From JBLZUR01 sp048565625 (GTDB lineage Bacteria > Pseudomonadota > Alphaproteobacteria > Sphingomonadales > Sphingomonadaceae), in NCBI RefSeq assembly GCF_048565625.1, contig NZ_JBLZUR010000002.1, positions 2,046,001 to 2,110,000 on the forward strand: a DNA stretch of 64,000 nt, in the 5' to 3' direction. Shown piece by piece: positions 25,023-34,682 of the stretch (its first letter is position 1; each line of letters starts with the position of its first letter). A program made the translations under genes and the position numbers. Below the pieces are notes generated by a model. It did not search any database, was not told the DNA's origin, and saw nothing but the letters and a program-made list of their open reading frames with translations.

Positions 25023-25930
25023 GCGCCCTCGCGATCACCGGCGGCACCGGCTTCCTCGGCTCGCACCTTATCGACCTCGCCATGAAGCGCGGCATCCCTG
25101 TCCGCGCCCTCACCCGCCGTCCCCAGCCTGCGCGCGAGGGCGTCACCTGGATCGAAGGCGCACTTGACCGCCCCGACAGCCTGCGCAAACTGGCGGAAGG
25201 TGCCACCGCCGTCATCCACGTCGCCGGCGTCATCAACGCGCCGACGCAGGCCGGCTTCGACGCGGGCAATGTCGCCGGCACCGAGGCGATGCTTGCCGCC
25301 GCCGAAGCAACGGGCGCGCGCCGCTTCGTCCACACCTCCTCGCTCTCCGCCCGCGAGCCAGCCCTCTCGATGTACGGCGCGTCCAAGGCTCGCTCGGAGG
25401 ATGTCGTCCGCGCCTCCGCCCTCAACTGGACCATCGTCCGCCCACCGGCGATCTACGGCCCCCGCGACCGCGAGATGCTGGAGCTGTTCCGCATGGCGCG
25501 CCACGGCTTCGTCCTCTTGCCCCCGCGCGGGCACCTTTCGGTCATCGCGGCGGAAGACCTCGCGCGCCTGCTCCTCGACCTCGTTCCCGCTGAAAACACC
25601 ACCGGCCGCCTCTACGAACCCGATGACGGTCGCGAGGGCGGGTGGAGCCACCACGATTTCGCCCGCGCGCTGGGCAGGGCGGTCGGCCGCAAGGTCGTGC
25701 CCCTCTCCACCCCTGCCGCGCTCCTCCGCCTCACCTCCCGCTTCGAGGGGCTGTTCCGGCGCGGCGCGGCGAAGCTCACTGCCGATCGCGTCCGTTATTT
25801 TTGCCATCCGGACTGGGTTGCGACACCAGAGGCCCACCCCACCGCCTCGCTGTGGCGCGCGGAGATCCCGACGCCGGACGGCCTCGCCGCCACCGCCGCC
25901 TGGTATCGACGGGAGGGCTGGCTAAGGTAG
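25019..25930 (+). CDS. NAD-dependent epimerase/dehydratase-family protein (extended SDR)
   Basis: A 303-residue extended SDR. AITGGTGFLGSHL is the TGxxGxxG nucleotide-binding motif. HTSSLSAREPALSMYGASKARSE supplies the Ser/Thr and YGASK catalytic motif, and IVRPPAIYGP is the usual RPxxxYG. The GTG start overlaps the proB stop (GTGA), so translation is coupled. Some relatives act on NADH-ubiquinone complex-associated or sugar substrates. No specific reaction can be assigned. Confidence 0.88.
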   Translation: MSALAITGGTGFLGSHLIDLAMKRGIPVRALTRRPQPAREGVTWIEGALDRPDSLRKLAEGATAVIHVAGVINAPTQAGFDAGNVAGTEAMLAAAEATGARRFVHTSSLSAREPALSMYGASKARSEDVVRASALNWTIVRPPAIYGPRDREMLELFRMARHGFVLLPPRGHLSVIAAEDLARLLLDLVPAENTTGRLYEPDDGREGGWSHHDFARALGRAVGRKVVPLSTPAALLRLTSRFEGLFRRGAAKLTADRVRYFCHPDWVATPEAHPTASLWRAEIPTPDGLAATAAWYRREGWLR

Positions 25931-26416
25931 CGCCCGCTCCATGAACACCACGTCCAGAAGCCGCCCGAACTTGAACCCGGCGTCGTGCAGCATCCCGCAG
26001 CGGACGAAGCCCGCCCGTTCGTGCAGCCGGATCGATCCGGCATTGGCGCTGTCCCCGATCACCGCGAACATCCGGCGGAACCCCGCATTAGCCGCCGCGG
26101 GAACCAGCGCCTCCAACAGGGCAAACCCGACGCCCCGCCCCCGCGCGCTGTCCAGCACATACACCGCATCCTCCCCCGCGAACCGGTACGCCGCCCGATC
26201 CCGGAACTGCCCGCAATAGGCGTAGCCGAGGATCACCCCACCTTCCTCCGCCACCAGCCACGGCCACCCCCGGCCGGCGATATGCGCCATCCGCGCCGTC
26301 ATCTCCTCAATGGAAGGCGGTTCCTCCTCGAAGGTGCCGGTGCCGTGGAGGACATGATGCGCATAGATGGCCGTTACGGCGGCGGCGTCCTCTTGTCTGG
26401 CGGGCCTGATCTGCAT
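25922..26416 (-). CDS. GNAT acetyltransferase, phosphinothricin-acetyltransferase-like
   Basis: A 164-residue protein: MQIRPARQEDAAAVTAIYAHHVLHGTGTFEEEPPS is the start typical of the Pat/MddA group, and VYVLDSARGRGVGFALLEAL holds the acetyl-CoA loop RGRGVG. GSIRLHERAGFVRCGMLHDAGFKFGRLLDVVFME is the diagnostic C-terminus. These enzymes acetylate methionine sulfone/sulfoximine or phosphinothricin. Its 3' end overlaps the convergent epimerase-like gene by 9 bp. Confidence 0.9.
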   Translation of the reverse strand: MQIRPARQEDAAAVTAIYAHHVLHGTGTFEEEPPSIEEMTARMAHIAGRGWPWLVAEEGGVILGYAYCGQFRDRAAYRFAGEDAVYVLDSARGRGVGFALLEALVPAAANAGFRRMFAVIGDSANAGSIRLHERAGFVRCGMLHDAGFKFGRLLDVVFMERALP

Positions 26417-26454
26417 GAAGAGGGCGTTAGCTCAATCGACCAGCGAGGCGGAAG

Positions 26455-26874
26455 ATGCTCGACCGGATATTCACCAAGATCTCGACCCGCATCGCCGCCT
26501 TCGCCGGGCAGCCCGCCTCCTTCGTCGTGGCGATCCTGCTCATCCTCGTCTGGGGGCTGAGCGGCCCGGTATTCCACTATTCCGACACCTGGCAGCTGGT
26601 CGTGAACACCGCGACGACCATCGTCACCTTCCTGATGGTCTTCCTCATCCAGAACTCGCAAAATCGCGACGCCGCCGCCATGCAGGCCAAGCTCGACGAG
26701 CTGATCCGCGCCGTTGACAAGGCGCGGGGCCAGTTCATCGGCATCGAACATCTCAGCGACCGGCAGATCGAGACGATTCGCGACGACCTCGAAAAGGAAT
26801 GCGCGGAAGAGGAGGCGCGGACCGGCAAGCCCTCCAGCGAGGAAACTGTGGAACGCCTCCGCCGCCGCTACTGA
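26455..26874 (+). CDS. Low-affinity iron permease-like membrane protein
   Basis: A 139-residue protein matching the small family named low-affinity iron permease. Two transmembrane segments (FVVAILLILVWGLSGPVF and LVVNTATTIVTFLMVFLIQ) are followed by the conserved NSQNRDAAAMQAKLDELI, then a charged helical C-terminus (ECAEEEARTGKPSSEETVERLRRRY). Actual iron transport by the bacterial members is not established. It is divergent from the Pat-like gene with a 38-bp gap. Confidence 0.87.
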   Translation: MLDRIFTKISTRIAAFAGQPASFVVAILLILVWGLSGPVFHYSDTWQLVVNTATTIVTFLMVFLIQNSQNRDAAAMQAKLDELIRAVDKARGQFIGIEHLSDRQIETIRDDLEKECAEEEARTGKPSSEETVERLRRRY

Positions 26875-26896
26875 CCGCGCAGCCCTCCCCATGTCA

Positions 26897-26966
26897 CGTC
26901 ACCCCAGCGAAGGCTGGGGTCGCTCGAACCAAGGACCACCCGATGCCAGCCTTCGCTGGGGTGACG
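26897..26966. repeat. CCCAGCGAAGGCTGGG-type hairpin repeat, copy 1
   Basis: CGTCACCCCAGCGAAGGCTG is mirrored by CAGCCTTCGCTGGGGTGACG about 30 bp on. The first arm is itself a small palindrome. A second copy is at 63385-63450. The arrangement is typical of dispersed palindromic repeats in alphaproteobacteria. Confidence 0.8.
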
Positions 26967-27027
26967 AACTTGAATGGAAAAGATGGTGGTAAGCGGTCGT
27001 TGCATTACAGAGCGTGTGCTGCTCTGA

Positions 27028-27082
27028 TCCTCCCCTGGAAGGGGAGGGGGACCGCCGCCGCAGGCGGTGGTGGAGGGGTAGC
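27028..27082. repeat. Left inverted repeat flanking the DUF559 gene
   Basis: A 55-bp element beginning TCCTCCCCTGGAAGGGGAGG and continuing through a GGACCGCC/GGCGGT stem to GGAGGGGTAGC. It is near-identical, inverted, to 27440-27487 (two 3-nt differences in the internal stem). It ends 7 bp before the DUF559 ATG. Confidence 0.88.
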
Positions 27083-27089
27083 GCACCAC

Positions 27090-27491
27090 ATGCTGCACGG
27101 TCCGAAATCAACGCAAAAGCGTGCAGCAGTGCTCCGCCGGACCATGACCTTGCCAGAGGTACTCTTGTGGCAGGCATTGCGCGGACGACCGGCCGCTTTG
27201 CGGTTCCGGCGTCAGCATCCGGCAGGACGCTATATTCTGGACTTCTATTGCCCCGCCGTCCGACTTTGCATTGAAGTGGATGGTGAGGTGCATGGCCGGG
27301 GAAATCAGCCTGCCTGGGACAAGGAACGCGATGCGTGGTTGCGGTCACAGTCAGTTCGCGTCCTTCGTATCCCCGCAGGCGAAGTGCTGCGGGATGTTGA
27401 GGCCTGCGTGCTTCACATCGTGCGTGTCGCTCGCGGAGACTACCCCTCCACCGCCTGCGGCGGTCCCCCTCCCCTTCCAGGGGAGGAATAG
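27090..27491 (+). CDS. DUF559-family (Vsr/MutH-like endonuclease fold) protein
   Basis: A 133-residue DUF559 protein. The core KRAAVLRRTMTLPEVLLWQALRGR, FRRQHPAGRYILDFYCPAVRLCIEVDGEVH and RDAWLRSQSVRVLRIPAGEVLRD is the family signature; the D-x16-ExDG pattern resembles a PD-(D/E)xK nuclease centre. The ATG at 27090 lies just inside the left inverted repeat, and the last 16 residues (YPSTACGGPPPLPGEE) are translated from the right one. Gene plus two arms thus make a compact unit of about 460 bp. Biochemical activity of the family is unproven. Confidence 0.88.
   Translation: MLHGPKSTQKRAAVLRRTMTLPEVLLWQALRGRPAALRFRRQHPAGRYILDFYCPAVRLCIEVDGEVHGRGNQPAWDKERDAWLRSQSVRVLRIPAGEVLRDVEACVLHIVRVARGDYPSTACGGPPPLPGEE
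27440..27487. repeat. Right inverted repeat flanking the DUF559 gene
   Basis: Reverse-complement copy of 27028-27082 ending CCTTCCAGGGGAGGA. It overlaps the 3' end of the DUF559 coding region and lies 40 bp beyond the topA stop in the convergent orientation, so it may also terminate topA transcription. Confidence 0.88.
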
Positions 27492-27526
27492 AAGCGTCCG
27501 CCGTTGGGCCTTTATCGCCGCTACCC

Positions 27527-30100
<2,574 letters not shown>

Positions 30101-30294
30101 AGGTCCGACATTTCTCTCACGTACACGCGCGAGGGTGGCGGGACGGCAGGACGATCGTCAAGCCGGTCGCGCCGAACCCGCGGCTCGCTAGTCATGCTGC
30201 GCTGCAGCAATAAAATGTCACGGCCTGCTCAAACTCCATTGCGATCGAACGCTTAAATGGCAGTTTCGCATACCTTTTTTATGGCGCATACCCG
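30101..30294. promoter_or_regulatory. Divergent gap between topA and the bestrophin region
   Basis: 194 bp that must hold the topA promoter. An A/T-rich stretch around 30245-30282 (cttaaatggc ... tacctttttt) is unusual for this DNA and is a candidate promoter or UP-like region. No terminator or repeat was recognised. Confidence 0.35.
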
Positions 30295-30480
30295 ATGCGA
30301 GACAACCTGATCGAAGCCCTGCTCGGCCGTATTATCCTGGTCACGTTCGGTGTCGGCATCCTCGCCTTCCTGGTCGCGGCCGACCGCACCGACTGGTTCA
30401 ACATCCGTCCGGCCACGGGTGCGACGGTTGCACTGGCGCAGGCGAGCGCCGACCGGCCGTCCGCAGGCCCGCAGCGCTGA
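30295..30480 (+). CDS. Possible small membrane protein
   Basis: A 61-residue frame: MRDNLIEALLGRIILVTFGVGILAFLVAADRTDWFNIRP then an Ala-rich tail. One hydrophobic helix (ILVTFGVGILAFLVA) with a charged N-terminus suggests a single-pass inner-membrane protein. There is no clear ribosome-binding site and no recognised family. It lies 39 bp before the bestrophin gene on the same strand. Could be spurious. Confidence 0.4.
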   Translation: MRDNLIEALLGRIILVTFGVGILAFLVAADRTDWFNIRPATGATVALAQASADRPSAGPQR

Positions 30481-30519
30481 GGCGATCCGGCGAACCCATG
30501 AGCGTTATCGCCTGACCCC

Positions 30520-31407
30520 ATGATCGTCACCGCCACGCCGCGCATAAAGCAGATCCTGCGCGAGATCTGGAAGCCGCTGGTGGTCCTCGGCCTCTGGGAC
30601 GTGATCGTCACGGTCACCTATTACGTGACGCCGTTCCATGCGCCGGACCTGCCGCTCACCATCTTCGGCTCGGTCCTGGCCCTCTTCCTCGGCTTCCGCA
30701 GCAACTCCGCCTATCAAAGGTGGTGGGAGGGGCGCGGGCTTTGGGGTCTGATGATCAACGCCAGCCGCAACCTGGCGCGGCAGGCGCGCAACTTCCTCCC
30801 GGATCCGGAGGCGCGCGACATGAAGCGCACCATCGTGCTGCGGCAGATCGCCTATGTGAACGCGCTCCGTTGCCAGCTGCGTCGCCAGAGCCCGGATGCG
30901 GAGGTGCTGCGCTTCCTGTCGAAGGGCGAGGCGGACTATTCGCTCCGGCGGGCCAATGTCGCGAACGGCATCGTCGACGGCACCGGCCGGCGCATCGACA
31001 TCGCGCGGCGCGAAGGCTGGATCGACACCATCCAGCAGACGCAGATGGAGGCGATCCTCGTCGACATCGCCAATGCGCAGGGTGGCATGGAGCGGCTGAA
31101 GAACACGCCGCTGCCCAACCAGTATCGCTTCTTCCCGACGCTCTTCACCCACCTGTTCTGCATCCTGCTGCCGATCGCGCTGGTGGAGACGCTCGAGGTC
31201 GCCACCCCGCTCGGCTCGACGCTGGCGGGCATGATGTTCCTGGCGGTGCTCGCGATCGGCGACGATCTGGTCGATCCCTTCGCCAATACGGTTCACGACC
31301 TTCCCCTCACCGCCATGTGCCGCACCATCGAGATCGACCTGCTCCAGGCGATCGGCGAGGAGGCGCCCGAGCCGATGAAACCGGACGCGCATGGGGTGCT
31401 GTGGTAA
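30520..31407 (+). CDS. Bestrophin-family ion channel
   Basis: A 295-residue protein of the bestrophin/UPF0187 group. FLGFRSNSAYQRWWEGRGLWG is the diagnostic N-terminal motif, FPTLFTHLFCILLPIALVE a later pore-region helix, and FLAVLAIGDDLVDPFANTVHDLPLTAMCRTIEIDLLQAIGE the conserved C-terminus (the E-DPF motif reads DDLVDPF). Bacterial members form pentameric cation- or anion-conducting channels. Stands between two small transcription units. Confidence 0.92.
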   Translation: MIVTATPRIKQILREIWKPLVVLGLWDVIVTVTYYVTPFHAPDLPLTIFGSVLALFLGFRSNSAYQRWWEGRGLWGLMINASRNLARQARNFLPDPEARDMKRTIVLRQIAYVNALRCQLRRQSPDAEVLRFLSKGEADYSLRRANVANGIVDGTGRRIDIARREGWIDTIQQTQMEAILVDIANAQGGMERLKNTPLPNQYRFFPTLFTHLFCILLPIALVETLEVATPLGSTLAGMMFLAVLAIGDDLVDPFANTVHDLPLTAMCRTIEIDLLQAIGEEAPEPMKPDAHGVLW

Positions 31408-31415
31408 AGGCGTGA

Positions 31416-31441
31416 TCCTCTCCCACGAGGGGAGAGGGAGC
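31416..31441. repeat. Single arm of the CTCCCC/GGGGAG repeat family
   Basis: TCCTCTCCCACGAGGGGAGA resembles the terminal arm of the elements at 27028 and 61704. It forms an 8-bp hairpin in the 51-bp gap between the bestrophin and FMN reductase genes. Only one arm is present. Confidence 0.55.
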
Positions 31442-31458
31442 AACGCACCGGAGGTTCC

Positions 31459-32049
31459 ATGCCCGACCGCATCCTCGTCCTCTACGGCTCCTATCGCCGC
31501 GACCGCATGGGCATCCGCCTGGCCGATTACCTCGTCCGCAACCTCGCCGCGCGTGGTGCCGAGGCCGAACTGGTCGACGCCAAGACCGTGAACCTTCCCA
31601 TGCTCGACCGCATGTACAAGGAATATCCGAGAGGTGAGGCTCCGCCAGAGATGGAGGCCCTGGCGGAGAAGATCCGCACCGCCGACGCGTTCGTCTTTGT
31701 CATCGGCGAGTACAACTGGGGGATGCAGCCCGGCCTCAAGAACCTGACCGATCACTTCCTGGAGGAGTGGTTCTGGCGCCCCGCCGCCATCGCCAGCTAT
31801 TCGGCCGGCCGCCTGTCCGGCGCACGCGCGAACAGCCTCTGGCACGGGACGCTGTCGGAGATGGGCATGGTGGTGATCAGCAGCACGCTGACTGTCGGCC
31901 CAATCGCGGCGACGCTGGACGTGGAGGGCAATGCCACCGGCGACGCCGGCAAGTCCCTCGACCGCGCCTTTCCCCGCTTTGCCGACGATCTCGCCTGGTG
32001 GACGGAAGCGGCGCGTGCGCAACGTGAAAGAACGGCGCCGCCCTACTGA
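31459..32049 (+). CDS. NADPH-dependent FMN reductase-like flavoprotein
   Basis: A 196-residue flavodoxin-fold protein. ILVLYGSYRRDRMGIRLADYLV is the phosphate-binding loop region (GSxRxxxxGxxLA), and FVIGEYNWGMQPGLKNLTDHF matches the PEYNxSxPxxLKNxxD motif of NADPH-dependent FMN reductases. It likely reduces flavin or quinones. GGAGG precedes the ATG. Convergent with the flgN-like gene. Confidence 0.9.
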   Translation: MPDRILVLYGSYRRDRMGIRLADYLVRNLAARGAEAELVDAKTVNLPMLDRMYKEYPRGEAPPEMEALAEKIRTADAFVFVIGEYNWGMQPGLKNLTDHFLEEWFWRPAAIASYSAGRLSGARANSLWHGTLSEMGMVVISSTLTVGPIAATLDVEGNATGDAGKSLDRAFPRFADDLAWWTEAARAQRERTAPPY

Positions 32050-32065
32050 CGCGATGACGGCCGGA

Positions 32066-32377
32066 TCAAGCCACGCGCAACGTCGGCTTGGCGTAGGCGA
32101 CCGGTCCCTGTCCGGTGATCTGGTCCAGCTGGCGCCGCACATTCGCCGCCATCAGGTTGACATAGGTCCGCGCCGTCTCGTTCAGCCGCGCGGCCTCCTC
32201 GGCCAGCGCCTTCACTTCAGGCGTCATCTCGTCGCGCTGCACGCCATGCAGGTTGCCGAGCGAGCGTTCCTTGGTCGCCGTCGCGGCCACCAGAGCGTCG
32301 AAGTCGAAAGCCTTCAGCGCCGCGATCTCGTTGTTCAGAGACGCGATGACCGCCGTCAGTGCCTCAAGCCGCGTCAT
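32066..32377 (-). CDS. FlgN-like flagellar export chaperone
   Basis: A 103-residue predicted helical protein (LEALTAVIASLNNEIAALKAFDFDALVAATATKERSLGNL) whose size, coiled-coil character and position directly after flgM fit FlgN, the chaperone for the hook-junction proteins FlgK and FlgL. Sequence similarity of FlgN proteins is weak, so the name rests largely on context. The start overlaps flgM by 14 bp. Last gene of a leftward flagellar unit. Confidence 0.65.
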   Translation of the reverse strand: MTRLEALTAVIASLNNEIAALKAFDFDALVAATATKERSLGNLHGVQRDEMTPEVKALAEEAARLNETARTYVNLMAANVRRQLDQITGQGPVAYAKPTLRVA

Positions 32378-32666
32378 CGAGCCGCCATCCCTGCTCGAAG
32401 GCGATCAGCCGGTCGGCGATGGTGGAGGGCACCATCGGGAACTTGCCGTCCTGGATGGCCCGCTTGATCCGGGCGACCCGCTCGGAGTCCACCGGCGGCG
32501 CGGAGGCCAGCGACTTGGCCGTTTCCGAGGCGCCGCTGACCACCATGTCGGCGGTCTTGGTGACGCTCGTGGCGGCCGGCGTCTTCACGACCGCCGTCTC
32601 GACGCGCGCGACCTCCGTCCGCTTGTCCGCGATCTTCACCAGTCTCGATGCGATTGGATCGACCAT
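32364..32666 (-). CDS. flgM: Anti-sigma-28 factor FlgM
   Basis: A 100-residue protein. The C-terminal half (VDSERVARIKRAIQDGKFPMVPSTIADRLIAFE) is the conserved sigma-28-binding region of FlgM, including the RIKxAIxxGxxxxxxxxIAxxLI pattern. FlgM holds FliA inactive until the hook is complete and is then exported. A sigma-28-type promoter lies just upstream (32691-32717), consistent with the usual autoregulatory loop. Confidence 0.88.
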   Translation of the reverse strand: MVDPIASRLVKIADKRTEVARVETAVVKTPAATSVTKTADMVVSGASETAKSLASAPPVDSERVARIKRAIQDGKFPMVPSTIADRLIAFEQGWRLDDAA

Positions 32667-32690
32667 GTTCCGTTCCTTCCCTCATGGAGA

Positions 32691-32717
32691 GAAACGGCAG
32701 GTGCGAACGAAGCTTTA
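32691..32717 (-). promoter_or_regulatory. Candidate sigma-28 (FliA) promoter of flgM
   Basis: On the minus strand TAAA is followed after 15 nt by GCCGTTTC, close to the TAAA-N15-GCCGATAA consensus (TAAA exact, 5 of 8 in the -10). It is 24 bp upstream of the flgM start. Read by eye only. Confidence 0.5.
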
Positions 32718-32723
32718 ACATCG

Positions 32724-33269
32724 TCACGAGATTCCCTGCGGCACGGTGGCGAGGCCGGGTTCGACGGCGACCGCCTGAACCGGCACCGCGCGGTCGTCGA
32801 TCTTGATGCGGACCCGCGCGCCGGGCGCGGCGTCGGTCATCGCCACGCCATCCCGCGTGACGGAAAAGGCCCCGGTCGAAACCCGCACCGTCACCGCATC
32901 GCCGCGCCGGATCACCGGCTCTGCCGCTGTGGGGCGAGGTGCCGAAACCGCTTGAACCGAGGCGTTTCGGACCGGCGCCGCAGCAGCCGAGCCGCGCATC
33001 ACCGGCACGAAGATGCGCCAGGCGGTCGGCCCCTTGCACTCGACGACGACCGCGTCCTGCCGCTCGCTGCGCCAGCTGATCGCCGGCTCCCCACCGCAAT
33101 CGGCGAGCTTCAGGCGACGATCGATCGGCGCGCGCGGCCCGCCCTCCTGCCCCGGCAGGGCGCCCGCGAACATCGCGACGCGCATGTCGAGTGCGGAGAG
33201 GTCGACGGCGGCCTCAGCCGGCAGGGCGGCCGCAAGTCCGAACAGGGCGAGGACGGGAAGTTTGGTCAT
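32724..33269 (-). CDS. flgA: Flagellar P-ring assembly chaperone FlgA
   Basis: A 181-residue periplasmic protein with a signal peptide (TKLPVLALFGLAAALPAEAA). The C-terminal SAF-like domain is visible: VIRRGDAVTVRVSTGAFSVTRDGVAMTDAAPGARVRIK with the conserved GxxGxxIRV-type end replaced by a diverged tail. FlgA assists P-ring (FlgI) assembly. ATG 33269 is chosen over the track start because the signal peptide begins there. The start region lies 18 bp after the MotB-like stop. Confidence 0.85.
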   Translation of the reverse strand: MTKLPVLALFGLAAALPAEAAVDLSALDMRVAMFAGALPGQEGGPRAPIDRRLKLADCGGEPAISWRSERQDAVVVECKGPTAWRIFVPVMRGSAAAAPVRNASVQAVSAPRPTAAEPVIRRGDAVTVRVSTGAFSVTRDGVAMTDAAPGARVRIKIDDRAVPVQAVAVEPGLATVPQGIS

Positions 33270-33286
33270 GGATCGTTCCCTCAAGA

Positions 33287-33730
33287 TCACTGGAAGCGGA
33301 CGCCGATATCGACGCGCGGGCGGCCTGCCGCCCGATGCGCCTCGATCTCGATCCGCCGTTCAGAAATGAAGCCTTCGGCGCTGAGGCCGTCGGCAATGGC
33401 CTCGGCATGGGCGGCTGCAGCGGCGAGGTTCGCGCCATAGCCGCTCACCACGATATGCGAGCGCGGATCGGCGGAGGCGGCGCGCGCCCATTGCGCCAGC
33501 GCGGCACGGTCATAGCCGGCGAAGTCGGTCACACGGTTGATGTCGACGGTCAGCGCCTCGGGCGCTTGCCCGAGGAACTCGGCACGGAGCCCGGCGGTCA
33601 TCTCCGCCTTGGCCTTGTCGCCCCGGCCACTCACCGCCTGCACCATCGCGAAGAAACCGACGAGCAGCAGGGCCAGGTCGGCAAGGGTAACCACCCAATT
33701 GGACCGGCGCGGACGTGCGAGCGCGATCAT
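33287..33730 (-). CDS. Small MotB/OmpA-like protein
   Basis: A 147-residue protein with one N-terminal membrane helix, NWVVTLADLALLLVGFFAMV, in which Asp18 takes the place of the proton-binding Asp of MotB. The periplasmic part (AALAQWARAASADPRSHIVVSGYGANLAAAAAHAEAIADGL) retains a shortened OmpA-like fold but lacks the full peptidoglycan-binding motif. It is half the length of the canonical MotB at 45248. ATGA overlap with the MotA-like gene indicates a stoichiometric pair. Confidence 0.78.
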   Translation of the reverse strand: MIALARPRRSNWVVTLADLALLLVGFFAMVQAVSGRGDKAKAEMTAGLRAEFLGQAPEALTVDINRVTDFAGYDRAALAQWARAASADPRSHIVVSGYGANLAAAAAHAEAIADGLSAEGFISERRIEIEAHRAAGRPRVDIGVRFQ

Positions 33731-34389
33731 GCCGCGATCTTCCGGCGGGCAGGCCGCGCCGAGACCTCAGTGCGGGCCAGTGCCACGATGTCCCGCTGTA
33801 GCGCGATCCGTGCCTCGTCCTCGATCGCGGCCAGCCGCGTCAGCCGGGCGGAGATTGGGCCAGCGATCCCATTGGCGAACACCGCGCCGTAAAGGGTGGT
33901 GAGCAGCGCCAGCGCCATCGCGGGTCCGACCTTGGTGACGTCCTCAAGATTGGCGAACATCTGAATGAGGCCCAGGATCGTCCCGATCATCCCCATCGCG
34001 GGGGCGGCATCGGCGACGGCGCACCAAAAGGCGGGAGCAACCGTGTGACGCCGACGACGCTCCTCATCCGCCCGCGTCAGCGTGGTGATGAGGGCGTCGA
34101 GCGGAACGCCGTCCACCGCCTGCGCGACGGCCTGATCGAGCGTCGCGTCGCCGGTCTTTTCATGTTCGATGGCAAGGAAGCCGTGGCGCTTGGCCAACCG
34201 CTCCAGCCGCACCAGCTCGGCCCGGCGATCCTCCAGACTGAACGGCCGCCGCATCGCACCGAGCGCGCGGAACGCGGTGACAAGGTCGCCACGCGTACCA
34301 TGCAGCGCGGCCACGAACACGCTCCCGCCGCAAACCAGCAGGACGGCGGCGGGGTCGATCAGGCGGAGCAAGGGGGTCAGGTCGGTCAC
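33727..34389 (-). CDS. MotA/TolQ/ExbB-type proton channel protein
   Basis: A 220-residue membrane protein. PAFWCAVADAAPAMGMIGTILGLIQMFANLEDVTKVGPAMALALLTTLYGAVFANGIAGPIS is the conserved MotA/ExbB channel region (transmembrane helices 3 and 4). Charged residues for rotor contact may lie in the cytoplasmic loop (EDRRAELVRLERLAKRHG). It differs clearly from the second MotA at 44380. It is the first gene of the leftward unit motA-like, motB-like, flgA (and perhaps flgM, flgN) and lies directly downstream of a sigma-54-like promoter. Confidence 0.85.
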   Translation of the reverse strand: MTDLTPLLRLIDPAAVLLVCGGSVFVAALHGTRGDLVTAFRALGAMRRPFSLEDRRAELVRLERLAKRHGFLAIEHEKTGDATLDQAVAQAVDGVPLDALITTLTRADEERRRRHTVAPAFWCAVADAAPAMGMIGTILGLIQMFANLEDVTKVGPAMALALLTTLYGAVFANGIAGPISARLTRLAAIEDEARIALQRDIVALARTEVSARPARRKIAA

Positions 34390-34400
34390 GCCGGGTATTC

Positions 34401-34416
34401 AGCAAGAGCGATGCCA
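34401..34416 (-). promoter_or_regulatory. Candidate sigma-54 promoter for the MotA-like operon
   Basis: Minus-strand TGGCATCGCTCTTGCT fits the TGGCAy-N5-TTGC consensus. The predicted start of transcription falls within a few bases of the ATG at 34389, so the mRNA may be leaderless or translation may start further in. Read by eye. Confidence 0.55.
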
Positions 34417-34446
34417 ATTTCCGCGTGCCTTGCCGGGCGGGTTGCG

Positions 34447-34488
34447 GCGGCAATGGTGGCGGCAAAGATTTGCCGGATGGATTGCCGC
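34447..34488. promoter_or_regulatory. Nested GGCAA/TTGCC palindrome, candidate flagellar enhancer
   Basis: GCGGCAAT (34447) and ATTGCCGC (34481) are exact mirror arms around a central CGGCAAAGATTTGCCG (34460-34475). The site lies between two divergent sigma-54-type promoters, about 35 bp from one and 145 bp from the other. It resembles the ftr elements bound by FlbD-type activators. Confidence 0.55.
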
Positions 34489-34523
34489 CTCTCGTCCTCG
34501 CGCGATCGTCAAACCTGCTTCTT

Positions 34524-34607
34524 CCGTTCGTGCTGAGCGAAGTCGAAGCACGGGTTTCTAAATGCGTCGCTTGCCACCCGTCCTTCGACTACGCTCAGGA
34601 CGAACGG
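34524..34607. repeat. Intergenic hairpin repeat, copy 4
   Basis: CCGTTCGTGCTGAGCGAAGT mirrored by CTACGCTCAGGACGAACGG. It belongs to the GAGCGAAGTCGAAG subtype, like copy 2. It lies between the candidate enhancer and the flgB sigma-54 promoter, lengthening the loop between them. Confidence 0.85.
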
Positions 34608-34632
34608 GTACCTCACGTGCTTTCAGGCAAAC

Positions 34633-34648
34633 TGGCACACCCATTGCA
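34633..34648 (+). promoter_or_regulatory. Sigma-54 promoter of the flgB operon
   Basis: TGGCACACCCATTGCA matches the -24/-12 consensus TGGCAC-N5-TTGC exactly. It is 35 bp upstream of the flgB GTG and shares its spacer bases (ACCC) with the flgG promoter at 38435. Confidence 0.8.
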
Positions 34649-34682
34649 TCGTCCCTCCCGACGCAAGTCAGGAGTGTTAGAC

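Noticed and set aside
30505..32142. 545-residue minus-strand frame over bestrophin and FMN reductase
   Set aside because: Antisense to two genes with intact family motifs; low-complexity Arg/His/Asp content.
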